A stretch of DNA of 64,000 nt from assembly GCA_016946835.1 (NCBI GenBank), contig JACVTC010000035.1:536001-600000 (forward strand), read 5' to 3'. This stretch comes from Neocallimastix lanati (nom. inval.) (lineage: Eukaryota; Neocallimastigomycota; Neocallimastigomycetes; Neocallimastigales; Neocallimastigaceae). Positions 49,121-62,131 of the stretch are shown here, one piece after another. A program made the position numbers and the translations under genes. Below the pieces are notes generated by a model. That model saw only the letters and a program-made list of their open reading frames with translations. It made no database searches and was not told the origin of the DNA. How positions within the stretch are numbered: the stretch's first letter is position 1; the number at the start of each line of letters is the position of its first letter.

Positions 49121-49955
49121 TTAAACTTTAATTGTTTTAACAAAATTTTCAATAAGTGAATTTATCTTTTCAGGGTTATCAGATGGAGATAGATGGCCAG
49201 TATTCTCTAAAATTTCTAATTTAAAACTACAATCTTCACTCCAACTCTTATTTTTTTGCATAATATAACTAGTTTTATCCTTTTCTCCACAGGTTTATAA
49301 TACTGGACATTTAAATTCACAGGGAAGATCAGTTTCAATAGCTTCATTGTTTATTTTTGTAGAATTGAGTAAATAAGTCATAATATCTATCTCTATCATC
49401 TTCATAATATTTAAAATTTTCACGCATAATTTCTTTACTTTCTTCAGTAAAACCATAATTTTCAATTCCGGAATTGACAATAGATTCCCAAGACATCCAT
49501 TTAGTCAAATACATTAATGATCCTAATACCCATTTATTACTAAATAATTCCATGCCAGTACAATATTTTTTTTGTATTGGAGAGGAACTAAGAGATACAA
49601 ATCCTTTAAGTTTTTCAGGGAAGTTTTGTGTATAAACCTGACCAACCTAACCACCCATAGAATGTCCAATAATAATAGGATTTGGTAAGCCTTCGCTTGT
49701 GATAATTTCATCTAACCAAATAGCCTTATCCTTTAAATCGAAATTTAAATTAAAAGGATAAGAAGAAGCATTAGCTGGTGCGTCCCAAGTCATAATATTA
49801 TATTTTCCTTCGAAATATTCAAGTTGATTTTTGAACATATGATGACTCATTGATATTCCAGGTAATAAAATTAAAGTAAGGTTTGAACTGCCTTCCTTAC
49901 TAACCCAATAATTTATTTTTCGACATCGGGTACCATATGATTTTTCTTCTAGCAT
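49121..49955 (-). pseudogene. Alpha/beta-hydrolase fold protein gene, broken
   Basis: From ATG 49953-49955 the frame shows the fold in order: LILLPGISMSHHMFKNQ (oxyanion loop region), YNIMTWDAPANASS, and PNPIIIGHSMGG with the nucleophile Ser in G-x-S-x-G. Directly after GHSMGG is a TAG stop; the same frame goes on with VGQVYTQNFPEKLKGFVSLS to about 49344. A frame change near 49350 leads into ETDLPCEFKCPVL, then a TAA stop, then TCGEKDKTSYI and LEILENTGHLSPSDNPEKIN, which contains the expected catalytic His, ending at 49121. So two stops and one frameshift break an otherwise complete esterase/lipase-like enzyme of about 277 codons. The specific substrate cannot be told. Confidence 0.82.
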
Positions 49956-50863
49956 TTTTGAATATTTCGCGATATATTCTTGGTTAAAAATAATTAGGAA
50001 GATGGCATCTTTAAATACTTATTTTATATTATTTTATTTTTTATTTTATTTTTTATTTTATTTTATTTTATTTTTTATTTTATTTTATTTTTTATTTTAT
50101 TTTTTATTTTATTTTATATTTTATTTTATTTTATTTTTTATTTTATTTTTTATTTTATTTTTTTTAATTAGGATAAAATATTTCGAAATATTATGAATAG
50201 ACGACTATTAAATACTTAATTTGTGAATTTTGAAATTAGAAACATGAAAAAAAAATATAAAAAAAAATTAAAAAAGATTTGTGTAACTAAATTATTAAAT
50301 AATTACGAATAAATATATTGAATAAAATTTTTTAATTTGTGTTAATTTTTTTTACCTAATATAGTAAAAATACATTTAATAAGTAAAATTTATATAGAAA
50401 TGATTATATTTTTTATATATAATGAATGAATGGAATATAATTTTTTTATTTTTATTTTATATAGATTATTATAATATGTATTTTAATATATTAAATGCAT
50501 ATTAACAATATATATTATATTATAAAGAAAAACTTTATAGTTATTAAAAAAATTTTAATTAAAACTAAAAACATTTATTATTATTAAAAAATTTTAATTA
50601 AAACTAAAAAACATTTATTATTATTAGAAAAAAAAAAAAAAACATTTTATTTTCTATTGAATTATATGAATTATAATATATTAATTTATATTGAACAATA
50701 TATACCACTTTGTATATTTTGATTTATGAATATGAAATATTTATAAAAAAGTATTAATCATACAAAAAATATATAAATATGATGAATTAAAATATAAATA
50801 AATAATTAAGTAACTAAATATTAACTAACTCACTAATTAACTAACTAACTAAATAATCAATTA
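49956..50863. other. AT-rich spacer with a TTTTA/TTTTTA array
   Basis: TTTTA and TTTTTTA units at about 50016-50165, then plain AT-rich sequence. The Phe/Leu frame over the array is not a gene. Confidence 0.6.
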
Positions 50864-51161
50864 ATCAATAAATAAATCTTCACCATGGCAAGTATTTCTA
50901 TTGATAGACTATATTGCTAGTGAAGAGAGCGCTTGATCTGTGTCTTTGATGATGGTTCGAGATATCACTGAAAAGAAGCCCGCCATATAAAGCATCATAT
51001 AGGGAATGTCTTTCATATTATCCTTGTTTTGAGAGTAAGTCCTTATCAAAGCCGAAACAGTAAAGAATTCAATGAGAATTTGATACGTTTAAGGGAGACT
51101 GAAAGCTCTATTGTTCTTCCCTCTCGTTAGTCCCATTCTAAAAAGAAAAATATCAATAAAT
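50864..51161 (+). mobile_element. tRNA-derived SINE-like element, copy 1
   Basis: A G+C-richer island of about 275 bp ending in a short A-rich tail (CTAAAAAGAAAAAT). Direct repeat ATCAATAAAT at 50864-50873 and 51152-51161 is a possible target duplication, though low in complexity. AGTGAAGAGAGCGCTTGATC followed by GATGGTTCGAGATATCAC (50954-50960 GGTTCGA) resembles a tRNA D-arm/anticodon arm and T-arm, so a pol III promoter origin is likely. From CACCATGG to TTGTTCTTCCC it aligns with the copy at 61.9-62.1 kb. Confidence 0.65.
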
Positions 51162-51847
51162 CAATAGATAAATTAATAAATATAATTAGTGAATGTACAT
51201 ATTAATAAATAAATAAATAAATAGTAATATTTTATTAATAATAAATGAAATGTAAAATGTAAAGGTATTTCTGATATAGAAAATTCTAGGAAAATTAATG
51301 ATTTTTTAAAACAAAGAATAATAACAGTAAAAAAAAAAAAAAAGAATTATAGAAAAAAGTACTTTATGACTTATTTTTAATTGTTATCATAAGATTAATT
51401 ATATTTATTTTTTTTTTTTAATTAAAAAAAGTGTTTTAATTACTATATTTATTTTTAATTAAAAAATTGAAAGAAAATAAAAAAAAAAGAAATAAATTAT
51501 AAGAGATAAATTAATATAAAATATTTGTAATGAATAGGGAATAGGACATTTTTATTTTTATTTTTTTTTAATATTACTTGTAAATATAATCACTTTTTTT
51601 TTCTTTTTTTCTTTTTTTTTTTTTTTTTTTTAAAAAAAAGCTAAAATTACTTTATAATTGATAATAATATTATCTATAAACATTTATTAATAAAAATAAT
51701 TATTTAGTGTAATTAATTTAATAGATAGATTAATAACTTTTATGAATCACCAAGAAATAAAATAATAAAAAAAATATTATTTGTATATTTAATATTATAT
51801 TTATCATTAGTTATTATCGAAAGTCTTGATATAATTATTTTTTTATT

Positions 51848-51888
<41 letters not shown>

Positions 51889-54800
51889 ATATCCTAATTA
51901 TATATATTTGATAAAAAAGAAATAAAGAGAAATAATTGATCGGTTTATGAAATTATATGAAGTTATTATTTTTTCCCCTTCTTTTTCCTTTTTTGATTTT
52001 TTATAAACATATTGCTTTTAAAAAAAGGTAAATAATCTATTAATGAAATAGTAAATAATAAAATTTTTTTTAAAAAAAAAAAAGATAAATGATAAAAAGA
52101 AAAATAATATATATATTATATTAATTTTTATTTATTTATTAAGTGATAAAATATATTAAATAAAAAAAAAAATTCATCCACCCAACCACATTCATTACCT
52201 TTATTATTTTAAATTAATATTGAATAAGTATATAATATAATATTCATAATATTAATTTTTTTTTTATTTTTTTTATTTTTTAATAATTTTTTTAAGTTTT
52301 TATTTTATAATATTATTTCATTACTGTTTTTTTTTTTTTTTTTTTTTTTTATTTAATTATTAATAATAATAATTAATAAAAGGTTTCATAGGTTTCATAT
52401 ATACCCAGTTGTAATATGTTTTATTACTAATTCTTTTTTTTACACCCAATATTTGGCAGTAGTTAAATATAAATTTAAAAATTTTAAGATTAATATCACG
52501 AGACCTTTGTTATATGTATTCTTATTGATAAAACTTTATATTTTATTTCAAAAAAAAAAAAAAATACATTATTATTAATAGAAATATAGTATATGTAAAT
52601 GCAATAATATATTAGTGAATGTAATAATGTATATATATCCATTAAAATTTTATTATTTTATTTATACAGAATGAACATCAATTTAAAGTTTAGTTATTTA
52701 TAAATATAAATTAAGCTTTTAATTATTTGAGTATTTTTAATTCATCCAAAAAAAGTAATACAAAACATTTTTGATGAATTTTTATTTTTTTTAATAATAA
52801 TAATAACAATAATAATAATAAAAAAAAAACATAAATAAATATAGATGTAAATATGAAATATTTATAAGTAAGCAATTAATTAAATAATTATTTTAATAAC
52901 ATAATAATTATATATAGAACTATTAATAATATTTATAATAATAATAAAAAAAAATTAAAAGTTTTGAATAAAAGAAGTATTAAAAAAAAAAATGAAACAA
53001 ACGAACCAATATTCAAAAAGACGAAAATTGATAATAAACCAAATATCACGAAAATAAAGCTTTTGATCTATTGAAATATCAAAATGATAAATTTATTGAT
53101 ATAAATTAATTAAAATAATCATAATCTATTTAATTAAAAAATATGCTCAAACTGTTTGAAGTTGATATAAAATATATAATAATTTATTAAATAAAAAAAA
53201 TTAAAAATTTTATTATATAAATAATATCAGATTTAAAATTAGAAAATAATAATAAATTATTATTTCTTAATATAAATAAATGGAACAATATTAATAAAAA
53301 ATTATTGAACTAAAATTTATATTTTTATTAAAACATGTACTTAATGGTATAATTTATATGTACAATTAACTTTTTTTTTTTCAATCATAACAAAAATATT
53401 TATCTATTTATTTATAATTATATTCATGTAATTTCATGTAATTATATAAATATTTTTATTTCTTAATAAATCAAAATCTTTTTTTTTTTACCTAATTGAA
53501 ATTTCAATATAACTTTACTTTTATATTTTTTATTTATTTTTATTTTACTTGCTAGTTAATTTATATATATAAAAAGAATAAAAATAAATTCAATTTAATA
53601 TTAAGTTTTAGAATTTTTTTTTTTTAATTTTTTTTTTCATCCCAATTATATGTTACATCGATGCTAATCTTATTAATTAATAAAATGTTCTATTTTCCAT
53701 TAAAGTTGTTCTATATTTATTTACATATGTTGCAATACAATTAATTTAATAATTTTAATTATAATAAAGTATAAAGTAGAAAAATCTTATTTATTATTAA
53801 TCTTCGGTTGTTTCAATATATTACATTATATTATAATATACGTACAGATAATAAGCAAGTTTTGAATATCGTAGAATAAAAAAAAAATTTTTTTTTTTGT
53901 TTATTTGTTTATTTTATTTAATCATTTAACATTGAATCATTATTATTTTAATTAATATATTATATATGGCAGGTCATTTATATATTAATTTAGATGTTGA
54001 CTTTGGTTTATTTTTTATAAAAAAAATTTTTTTAAAGTTTTTGTTTTATAATATAATAATGTATTACAAATAAATTATAAAATAATATATATATTAACAT
54101 CAAATGATTAAAAATTATATAAGATAAATATTATTTCATACTTTTAATAATATAACATGATATAAAAATCCATATTATACAAAATATAAAGTTATATATC
54201 AGTAATGATTTTAATTTATTTATGTAGCATTTCATTTATTTTATTTGATTTCTAAAAGTAATTAATATCTATTTATTAGATATATTTAATATATATAGAT
54301 ATATATATATAGTTTTGTAATATTAATTATTAGAATTAATATTTATTAATTTATTTATTTTAATGCATATATATTTTTTCTTTCGCTCATTTAGTTAGCT
54401 TTTTTTTTTTTTTTTTTTTTTTTGATAATTATTTTATATCTTCTATGATTTATGAAAATAGCTTGAATATCATTTAAATTTTAGTCTATTGATAATTAGG
54501 AAAAAAATAAATAAAATAATAATAAACCTTTTTTTTTAATTATATTCAATTGAAATAGCAGAAAAAATAATTTATTAATGAATAATTGAAGTAAATAATA
54601 ATAATTATTTCTTTTTTGTAATTCATCGTCATATTATTAATATTAATATATTTATTTTTAATTATTTGTTTTTTTTTTAAAAAAAAAAAAAAAAAATTAC
54701 AATTCATTAAGTTATTTATTAATTCACTTTATATGGTAATAAAATTAATTAAATGATAAAAATAAATGCTTTTTTTTTTTTTCATTTGTAAATAGCCATC

Positions 54801-55808
54801 TAGAATATAAAAATGAATAATTAATTATTATAAAATGGAAATGTTATTTAAAAAAGTTTAATAAAAAGTTTTTCATTGAATTATTTTAATTAAATAATAA
54901 AATTATATACTATAAATGTATATATGATGAATAAAGATATGTAGTTTAAAATTTTAATTTAATTATTAATTGAATATATACATTCAATTCATTTTTATTG
55001 ATTTAATAAAATATTAATATGTATTTGGTGTTACAAGATTAATATATATATAATATAATTATATATAAACATATTTAAATACATATGAATGTACACAAAT
55101 ATATTTAAATACATATTCTAAAAAATAAATTAAACCAATTTTAAATCTAACAGTAATATCAAAAATTTTTGGATTCTTTTTTTTTTTTTTTTAAATATAT
55201 TTAGTATCCATTTTTAATATTCATTTTTAATACTAAATATAAAATTATATATTTAATAATTTTAATAATCATTTTTAGTAATAAATACAAAATTATAATA
55301 TTAAAATATAATTTTGTATTAATATATTATTGAATACTAAAAAAAAATTATATATAAATATATATAAATAAAAATAAAAATAGCCATATTAAAAAAAGGT
55401 TTTTTTTGTTGTTAAAATATCATAAATTATGATATTTTCCTCATTATTCAATATTATATTATGCTATATTTAATTCATTCTTTAGCTAAAAAGTATTTTT
55501 AGTATTTTTTAGGATACTCTATAAAGTGAACTTAATATAAAATATGATAAAAAATATTATTTTATTCATATTACTATTGATTTAAATAAAAATAAAAAGA
55601 ATAAACAAAAAAACATCATATATTTAATAAAAATAATATATATATATAAATAGATAAATATTACACATAATAAAATAAATATATAAACTATTAAATAATA
55701 ATAAATAATAAAATAAAATGTTAATTAATTAAATTAATGAGGTATATTTAGAAAAATTATATTTATAACATATATAAATATATAAATATATATAAATTAT
55801 TATTGACT

Positions 55809-55843
<35 letters not shown>

Positions 55844-58297
55844 TTTAACTGTTTTAGTATAACTTATGAATAAGAATTTACAGGCTTAGAACACAAATAC
55901 ACACACAAAAAAAGTTAAAACGTTATGTAGATTACTAACTTTATTTAATAGTAAATTTTGATAAATACATGTTTTTTTATAATATTATATGCATATATAC
56001 ATATATATATTTTATGTTATTTTTTTTTATTTTTTGTTTTATGTTTTTAATTTTTTACTTAACATCATTTTTATTTCTACTATAATTATATTATTATTAT
56101 TATATACATAGGTGCTATCTCATATACAAATTTTATTTTAGATTTTTTTCATTTTATTTTTTTTTGTATATATATATATACATATAGGGATAATTTTTAT
56201 GATTTATGATAAAAGCTTCTACTATCTTTGTTTTTTAGTATTACAATATATTTTTGTAATTTTTGTAATTTTTTCAAATTTTTTATTTTTTATTTTTTAT
56301 TTTTTTTTTTTTTTTGAATATTATTAAATTGAGAATGAGATGATTTACACTTATAAAGATATACATATCTATTTATATTATTTGTTCTATATTTTATATT
56401 ACACTATATTGCTAAATTAAAATATTTTTAGTGATTTTCCATTTTCAGTAAGTCTTGTATATATAATATTTTTTTTTAGTTACTTAAAATGAAAAGCTTT
56501 TAATCAAATCAAGGTAAGATTTTTTTATAGCATCCAATAAATATAATTTAATATATATATATTTTTTCTATTTTTTTTTTTTTTTTAATCAAAAAAAAAA
56601 AAAAAAAAAAAAAAATAGAATTACATTTAATAAATATTATTTTTATAATAAAAATAATAATTATTAATAAGAAAACATGCTTTAATTATACTATATGTTT
56701 ATTATAAAAGTTAATCAGAATATCTTTAATTTCTTTATTTTTTATTTTATTTTATTTTATTATTTTTTTTTTTTTTGGTAAAATGAATATATCTTAATTA
56801 AGTTAATCAATTGTTACTTATTAGGTTTTTAAGTTTTATTTATAAATTAAAAAAAAATCATTTGGTGAAAAGTAGAAATCAATAATTAAAAATACCTTTT
56901 TATTAAATTAAAAGAAGGAGGAATAAATATATATATATATTTTTTTTTATTAGATAATATGAGGAGATATTTAACTATTTCAATCTGATATTTTTATTAA
57001 ATAATTCCATAAAATTATTTAATTTTTAACTTGTTATGTAAATATATATACTATATTATATAATATGAGAATATTGTTAATATAAATGGATCTTTAATCT
57101 TTTTTAATTTTTTTCTAAATATAGTAACACCATTTTTTTTTTTAAATGATTTCTATTTTAACAATGTCTTTTTTAAAATAATTAACAAATGAATTAAAAT
57201 GATTATTTTATATATTAATAAACTTGCCGTTTTTTTTTTTTAAAAAAAAATAAAAAGTAAAATTTAAAGGAGTAAAAATAAACAGTTATTTATTAAAAAT
57301 TATCAATAATAAATAATAAATAATAAAAAATAATAATAATAATAATAAAAGTAAAATATTTAATAAATTATAAAATCAATAAAAATTTAATTCAATATAA
57401 AAAATTAAATCTTCCGAGAAATGATTTACAATAATTTTCCTTAAAGTTAAGACAAAATTAAAAATAAAAAATTAACAATTTTATATTGCTTTATACTAAT
57501 TAAAAAAATATAATAAAAAAAAAGTGTTATTATTATGTATGGTTGTGAAGTCCTATATAATAATTTATCCATTATTATTTATAATAAGAGATAAAATAAA
57601 CAATTATGATATATGCGTATTAATATATATTTAATCAAATTAATACTTTTATTCTTGATATTATATTAACTATATTAACCTCTGAACTATTATCAATAAA
57701 TATCGTATTCTAATTATATTTAAATTATAGATTATTTACATAAAAAAAAAAAAAAGATGAATTAAAAGAAATAAAAAATAATTATACTTATTAATTTGTT
57801 ATTATGTAATATTATATAAATATTTTAATTATTAATTTATTATTACTAAATATATAATTCTTTCTTTAATTGTCAAAAAATAAAGATAAAAAAAAAAGGA
57901 ATGTTAAAGAATCTTAAATAAGATTTTTTTTTTATAAAATTTAAATTATTAACATTTTAAAATTGTATTTTATTATTTGTTAATAATTTTTTTTTATTTT
58001 TTTTTTTAATCATAAATTTTTTTTTTATAAGATTTAGAGTTTATTGAATCAACTGTAATTTATTAGAATAAATTTATAATATAAAAAATTTAATTAAAAT
58101 AATTTTCTATAAAATAAACTTTTTTTAAAATTGAAAAATTTAATTAATATATATAATTTTTTAAAATTTAAAAAGAAATTAGCTAAATATTAAATTATCA
58201 TTTAATATACCAATTGAACCAATTGGAATTTTAAGTATCTCTAATACTTTTTTTTTTTATAAATTATTTATCTTAATATACAAATTACATAAATTAT
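51162..58297. other. Gene-free AT-rich intergenic region (7.1 kb)
   Basis: Homopolymers, TA runs and short AT repeats throughout. A fragment near 53040-53100 reads AFDLLKYQNDKFIDIN in one frame and may be a gene fossil, but nothing around it supports a gene. No RNA gene or element end was recognised. Confidence 0.6.
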
Positions 58298-58885
58298 AAA
58301 GTTATATAGAAGCCGTTCCAGGTTTTATCCTGGCTGTTAAGGCGTAAGCTTTGAGAGCATAGGGTTCCTGGTTCGACCCCTCCCTATGCCTATAGCGTTT
58401 TTTCCACTGGTTTTTCGTTATTAGGTGGTTAGGGTTTTCAGGTAAGTATTATACCCATTTGATACCCCCTATATCTCTAATTCAACTTTCATCGATTTAC
58501 ACTTCTTGCAGGCCTGAGAGGGTTGAGTGTGTATGGCAAAGTTTCTTAAGAGGAGATACCCAACATATGGTGACATATGAAAATTTAGTTATCCTTACTT
58601 ATAGGTATGTTATGGAGCGGTTGTCACGTGATCCCGGAGATTGTGGCTGCAAGACCCAATTGTAAGATTATCGTACAATGACAAGCAGTAATTATACTTG
58701 GGTAAGGAGCGCCAATGCAGAGTAACTGTAAGGCAGTCCAGCAGGGACGGGACCACCTACTAAAGTAGGAAGTTAGATAAGGGCTCTAGTTATAAACCAT
58801 TGTGTGTCTACAAGATGTACAGCTGGGGAGAAATCCTGCTACGGTCGTTAAAAAAAAAAAAAAAAAAAAAAAAAGTTATATAGAA
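58298..58885 (+). mobile_element. Poly(A)-tailed retroposon with tRNA-like pol III promoter (SINE)
   Basis: Direct repeat AAAGTTATATAGAA at 58298-58311 and 58872-58885 flanks a G+C-rich body (58312-58849) and an A25 tail (58850-58874); the last As of the tail overlap the repeat. The head contains an A-box-like TGGCTGTTAAGG (58331-58342) and a perfect B-box consensus GGTTCGACCCC (58370-58380), 39 bases apart. GCATAGGG and CCCTATGC (58357-58364 and 58382-58389) bracket the B box as a stem. The body of about 470 bp after the head matches nothing I recognise. Length, tail and duplication point to mobilisation by a LINE. A frame at 58459-58665 is not convincing as a gene. Confidence 0.85.
58370..58380 (+). 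promoter_or_regulatory. RNA polymerase III B box
   Basis: GGTTCGACCCC fits the consensus GGTTCGANNCC exactly and lies a tRNA-like distance after the A-box-like TGGCTGTTAAGG at 58331. Confidence 0.65.
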
Positions 58886-59100
58886 TAATATCCTATATAA
58901 TAAAATAATATATACAATTGATTATATATTATTCAATAAACTTTTTTTTTTTTTTTTTACTTCTATTTTTGAAACATTTAATTTATTTATATTCACTGTG
59001 ATTGATACATAGTGAAATTGAGAATATATTATTTTTGTTTATACAATTTTCTAAAATATGTATAAATATATAGATATATTTTAGATAATAATTAATAACT
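58886..59100. other. AT-rich spacer
   Basis: Nothing recognised. Confidence 0.5.
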
Positions 59101-59575
59101 AATTAATAACTAATAACTAATAAATAATAAATAATAAATAATAGAATAAGTAATAAATAATAAATAATAAATAATAAATAATAAATAATAAATAATAAAT
59201 AATAAATAATAAATAATAAATAATAAATAATGAATAATAAATAATAAATAATAAATAATAAATAATAAATAATAAATAATAAATAATAAATAATAAGTAA
59301 TAAATAAAAAATAATAAATAATAAAAAATAAATAATAAACAATAAACAATAAATAAATAATAAATAAATAATAAATAAACAATAAATATAATAAATAATA
59401 AATAATAAATAATAAATAAATAATAAATAATAAATAAATAATAAATAATAAATAATATATAATAAATAATTAATAATAAATAATAAATAAATAGTAAATA
59501 GTAAATAGTAAATAATAAATAATAAATAATAAATAATAAAATATACTGAATAATAAATAATAAATAATAAAAAAA
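59101..59575. repeat. AAATAAT heptanucleotide array
   Basis: Mostly AAATAAT tandem units, with AAATAAAT, AACAAT and AGTAAAT variants. Low-complexity Ile/Leu/Tyr frames on the minus strand are translated repeat. Confidence 0.92.
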
Positions 59576-59619
59576 ATAATAATACTAATAATATTTTTTT
59601 TATAAATTTAAAAATATTA

Positions 59620-59663
<44 letters not shown>

Positions 59664-60947
59664 TAAAAGACTCAAGAGAATTATTATAATAATAATAGAA
59701 TGATAAAATGATTAATTATTTTCACAGAATATATAATTTTTTTCCTTTTTCTTTTATCTTATTACTTATTAGTATATAAAATTATAGTTTTATTTGTATT
59801 ATTTTTTTTATAAAAAATATCAAAAAATATCTAAAAAATATTTTATTAAAATATTCATTTTTGGATAAATTAATGATTACTTATAAAATAATAATAATTA
59901 TTAAAGATATATGTAATATAAAAACATATCTTTAATTATATATTTAATTATAAAAAATACAATCATTTTTTATGTAAAAATATATATATTTTCACTTTTT
60001 TTTTTATTATTTTTTTTTATAAAAATAAAATTTGATTAATAAAAAAAAGATAATATATCTATATTTAAATACTTTTTATATGTAAATATTTACATATAAT
60101 ATAAATTTTTTTAATTTATTTTTTTTATTTACTAATCCATTTCATAAAATACAAATAAGGAAAAAAAAATATTAATGTTTAATTTTATATTTTTTGAATA
60201 TAATAAAATAAAATTATAATTAACCTTTTTATTTATTAGTTATTATTATTAATTAATAATTAATAATTAATAATTAATAATAAATAATAAATATACTATT
60301 TTACTTAACTATTTTTTTTATAAAGTATAAAAAAATGTAATTATTTTATTGCTATTATTATAATTTTTGGATTACTTTTTCTTATTTTTTTATGATCTAC
60401 TAAAAAAAATTTTTTTTTTAAATATTCATTCATTTATTTATTATTTATCTATTTTTTTTTTTCTATATTTAACATTATTAATCTGTCTTCAAAAAAAAAA
60501 AAAAAAAAAAACATTAAAATTATTATTATTATTGATATAATAATTTTTATTATTTTTATTTATTAATTTTTTTTTAGAATTAGAATTAAAATTAGGATAT
60601 TGTTTTAACCTATTCGATGAGGTTTTACGGTATAAAAACGATGGTCATTAAATTTGTCATATTTAAGTTAATTTCTTAATATGAATATGATCAATATCTT
60701 TATAATTGAAATGTTATAGTAAATAATTAAAAAATAAATAATCATACTATTAAATTATTCTTTAAAAATATATATAAATATTTAATAGATAGCTTAAATT
60801 GGGTGTCACCATTGAGAACTGTAAAAATTTAATATATATATATTCATATATTTTGTTAAATACTTAATCTTTTTATTCTAATATAATTTTTAAATACACA
60901 TGAAAAACAATATTAAGGAAAGAAAAAAAAAATTTTTTTTTCATATA
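59576..60947. other. AT-rich spacer
   Basis: Starts with a T35 run. A slightly more complex patch at about 60580-60680 (TTCGATGAGGTTTTACGG) and another near 60795-60830 (GGGTGTCACCATTGAGAAC) may be old element remnants. No gene seen. Confidence 0.55.
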
Positions 60948-61302
60948 AATAATAAATAATAAATAATAAATAATAAATAATAAATAATAAATAATAAATA
61001 ATAAATAATAAATAATAAATAATAAATAATAAATAATAAATAAATAATAAATAATAATAATAAATAATAAATAATAAATAATAAATAATAAATAATAAAT
61101 AATAAATAATAAATAAATAATAAATAATAAATAAATAAATAAATAAACAAATAATAAACAAATAATAAACAAATAATAAACAAATAATAAACAAATAATA
61201 AATAATAAATAATAAATAATAAATAATAAACAATAAATAAATAAATAATAAACAAATAATAAATAAATAATAAACAAATAATAAATAATAAATAATAATA
61301 AT
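60948..61302. repeat. AAATAAT heptanucleotide array, second locus
   Basis: Same heptamer and orientation as at 59.1 kb; the right half moves to AAACAAATAAT and AAAT variants. All minus-strand Phe/Ile/Leu/Tyr frames here are repeat. Confidence 0.92.
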
Positions 61303-61446
61303 ATATTACATTTCTTTTAAATATATTTACATATTTATTAATATAATTATTTTAATATTATTAATATTCATTAAACTATTATTTTTTAATGGAAAATACG
61401 GATAAAAGATATATAATAAAATCTGAATTAAATGATATAGTTTATT

Positions 61447-61485
<39 letters not shown>

Positions 61486-61820
61486 TTTTATTTTTTTTAA
61501 AAAGCGTGATTTATATTTTAAATAGTTAATAATTAATATTAATAAATAACAAATATTAAAACTTAAACTTTATTGAAACATATGATATTTACATGTAATC
61601 TTTAACAGTATTAAATTATATTTTTATTTCTTTATCTATTTCTATTTCTGTTTTTCTTATATTTTTATTTTTTATTTTTTTTTTTTATTATTTTTATATT
61701 ATTTTTTTTATTGCTATTATTTTTATTTTTTTTATTTTTTTATTTTTTTATTATTATTTTTTTTTATTATTTATTATAAATTTTGAAAAATAATTAAAAT
61801 TTATGTTTATTCAGTTTTTA
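61303..61820. other. AT-rich spacer
   Basis: Contains poly(T) and TTTTTA runs; nothing recognised. Confidence 0.5.
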
Positions 61821-62131
61821 TGGGTCGATCGGCAACCACCTCCTAAATTTATATGGGAGCAATTTTCATCCTCCCTGGGTATCTTTCTTTATAAATGAAA
61901 TTGGATGTTTGTTCACCATATGGATAAGTATTCCTGTTGCTGGATTAAATAATTGGTTGTGTAGAGAGCACTTGATCTGTGAGAGGAATGTCTTTTCATA
62001 TTAACCTTGCTTAGAAAGTGGGTCTGCGTCGACGTCGAAACAGTATAGTGAAGAATCCAATGAGAATCTGATACATTTAAGGGAGAGACTGGAAACCCTA
62101 TTGTTCTTCCCAGTCTAAAAAAAAAAAAAAA
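61821..62131 (+). mobile_element. tRNA-derived SINE-like element, copy 2
   Basis: G+C-richer island ending in A15 (62117-62131). From GTTCACCATA (61911) to TTGTTCTTCCC (62101) it aligns with 50.88-51.12 kb, sharing AGAGCRCTTGATCTGTG, GAATGTCTTTTCATATT, GAAACAGTA, AATGAGAATYTGATAC and TTTAAGGGAGA. It lacks about 60 bases of copy 1 that hold GGTTCGA, and has about 90 bases more at the 5' side. GCGTCGACGTCGAAA (62026-62040) and the AGTCT-A(n) end link it to the split retroposon at 35/40.5 kb. No target duplication could be identified. Confidence 0.65.

Noticed and set aside
58312-58390. A functional tRNA gene
   Set aside because: A and B boxes are present, but no 7-bp acceptor pairing or complete cloverleaf could be drawn, and a 14-bp duplication plus poly(A) tail mark a retroposon.
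58459-58665. 68-codon open frame inside the retroposon
   Set aside because: No similarity to a known domain, and the body shows no other coding signs; SINE bodies often contain chance frames when G+C is higher.
59103-61277. Minus-strand frames of Ile, Leu, Tyr and Phe
   Set aside because: Translated AAATAAT heptamer arrays, open in several frames at once, with no conserved domain.
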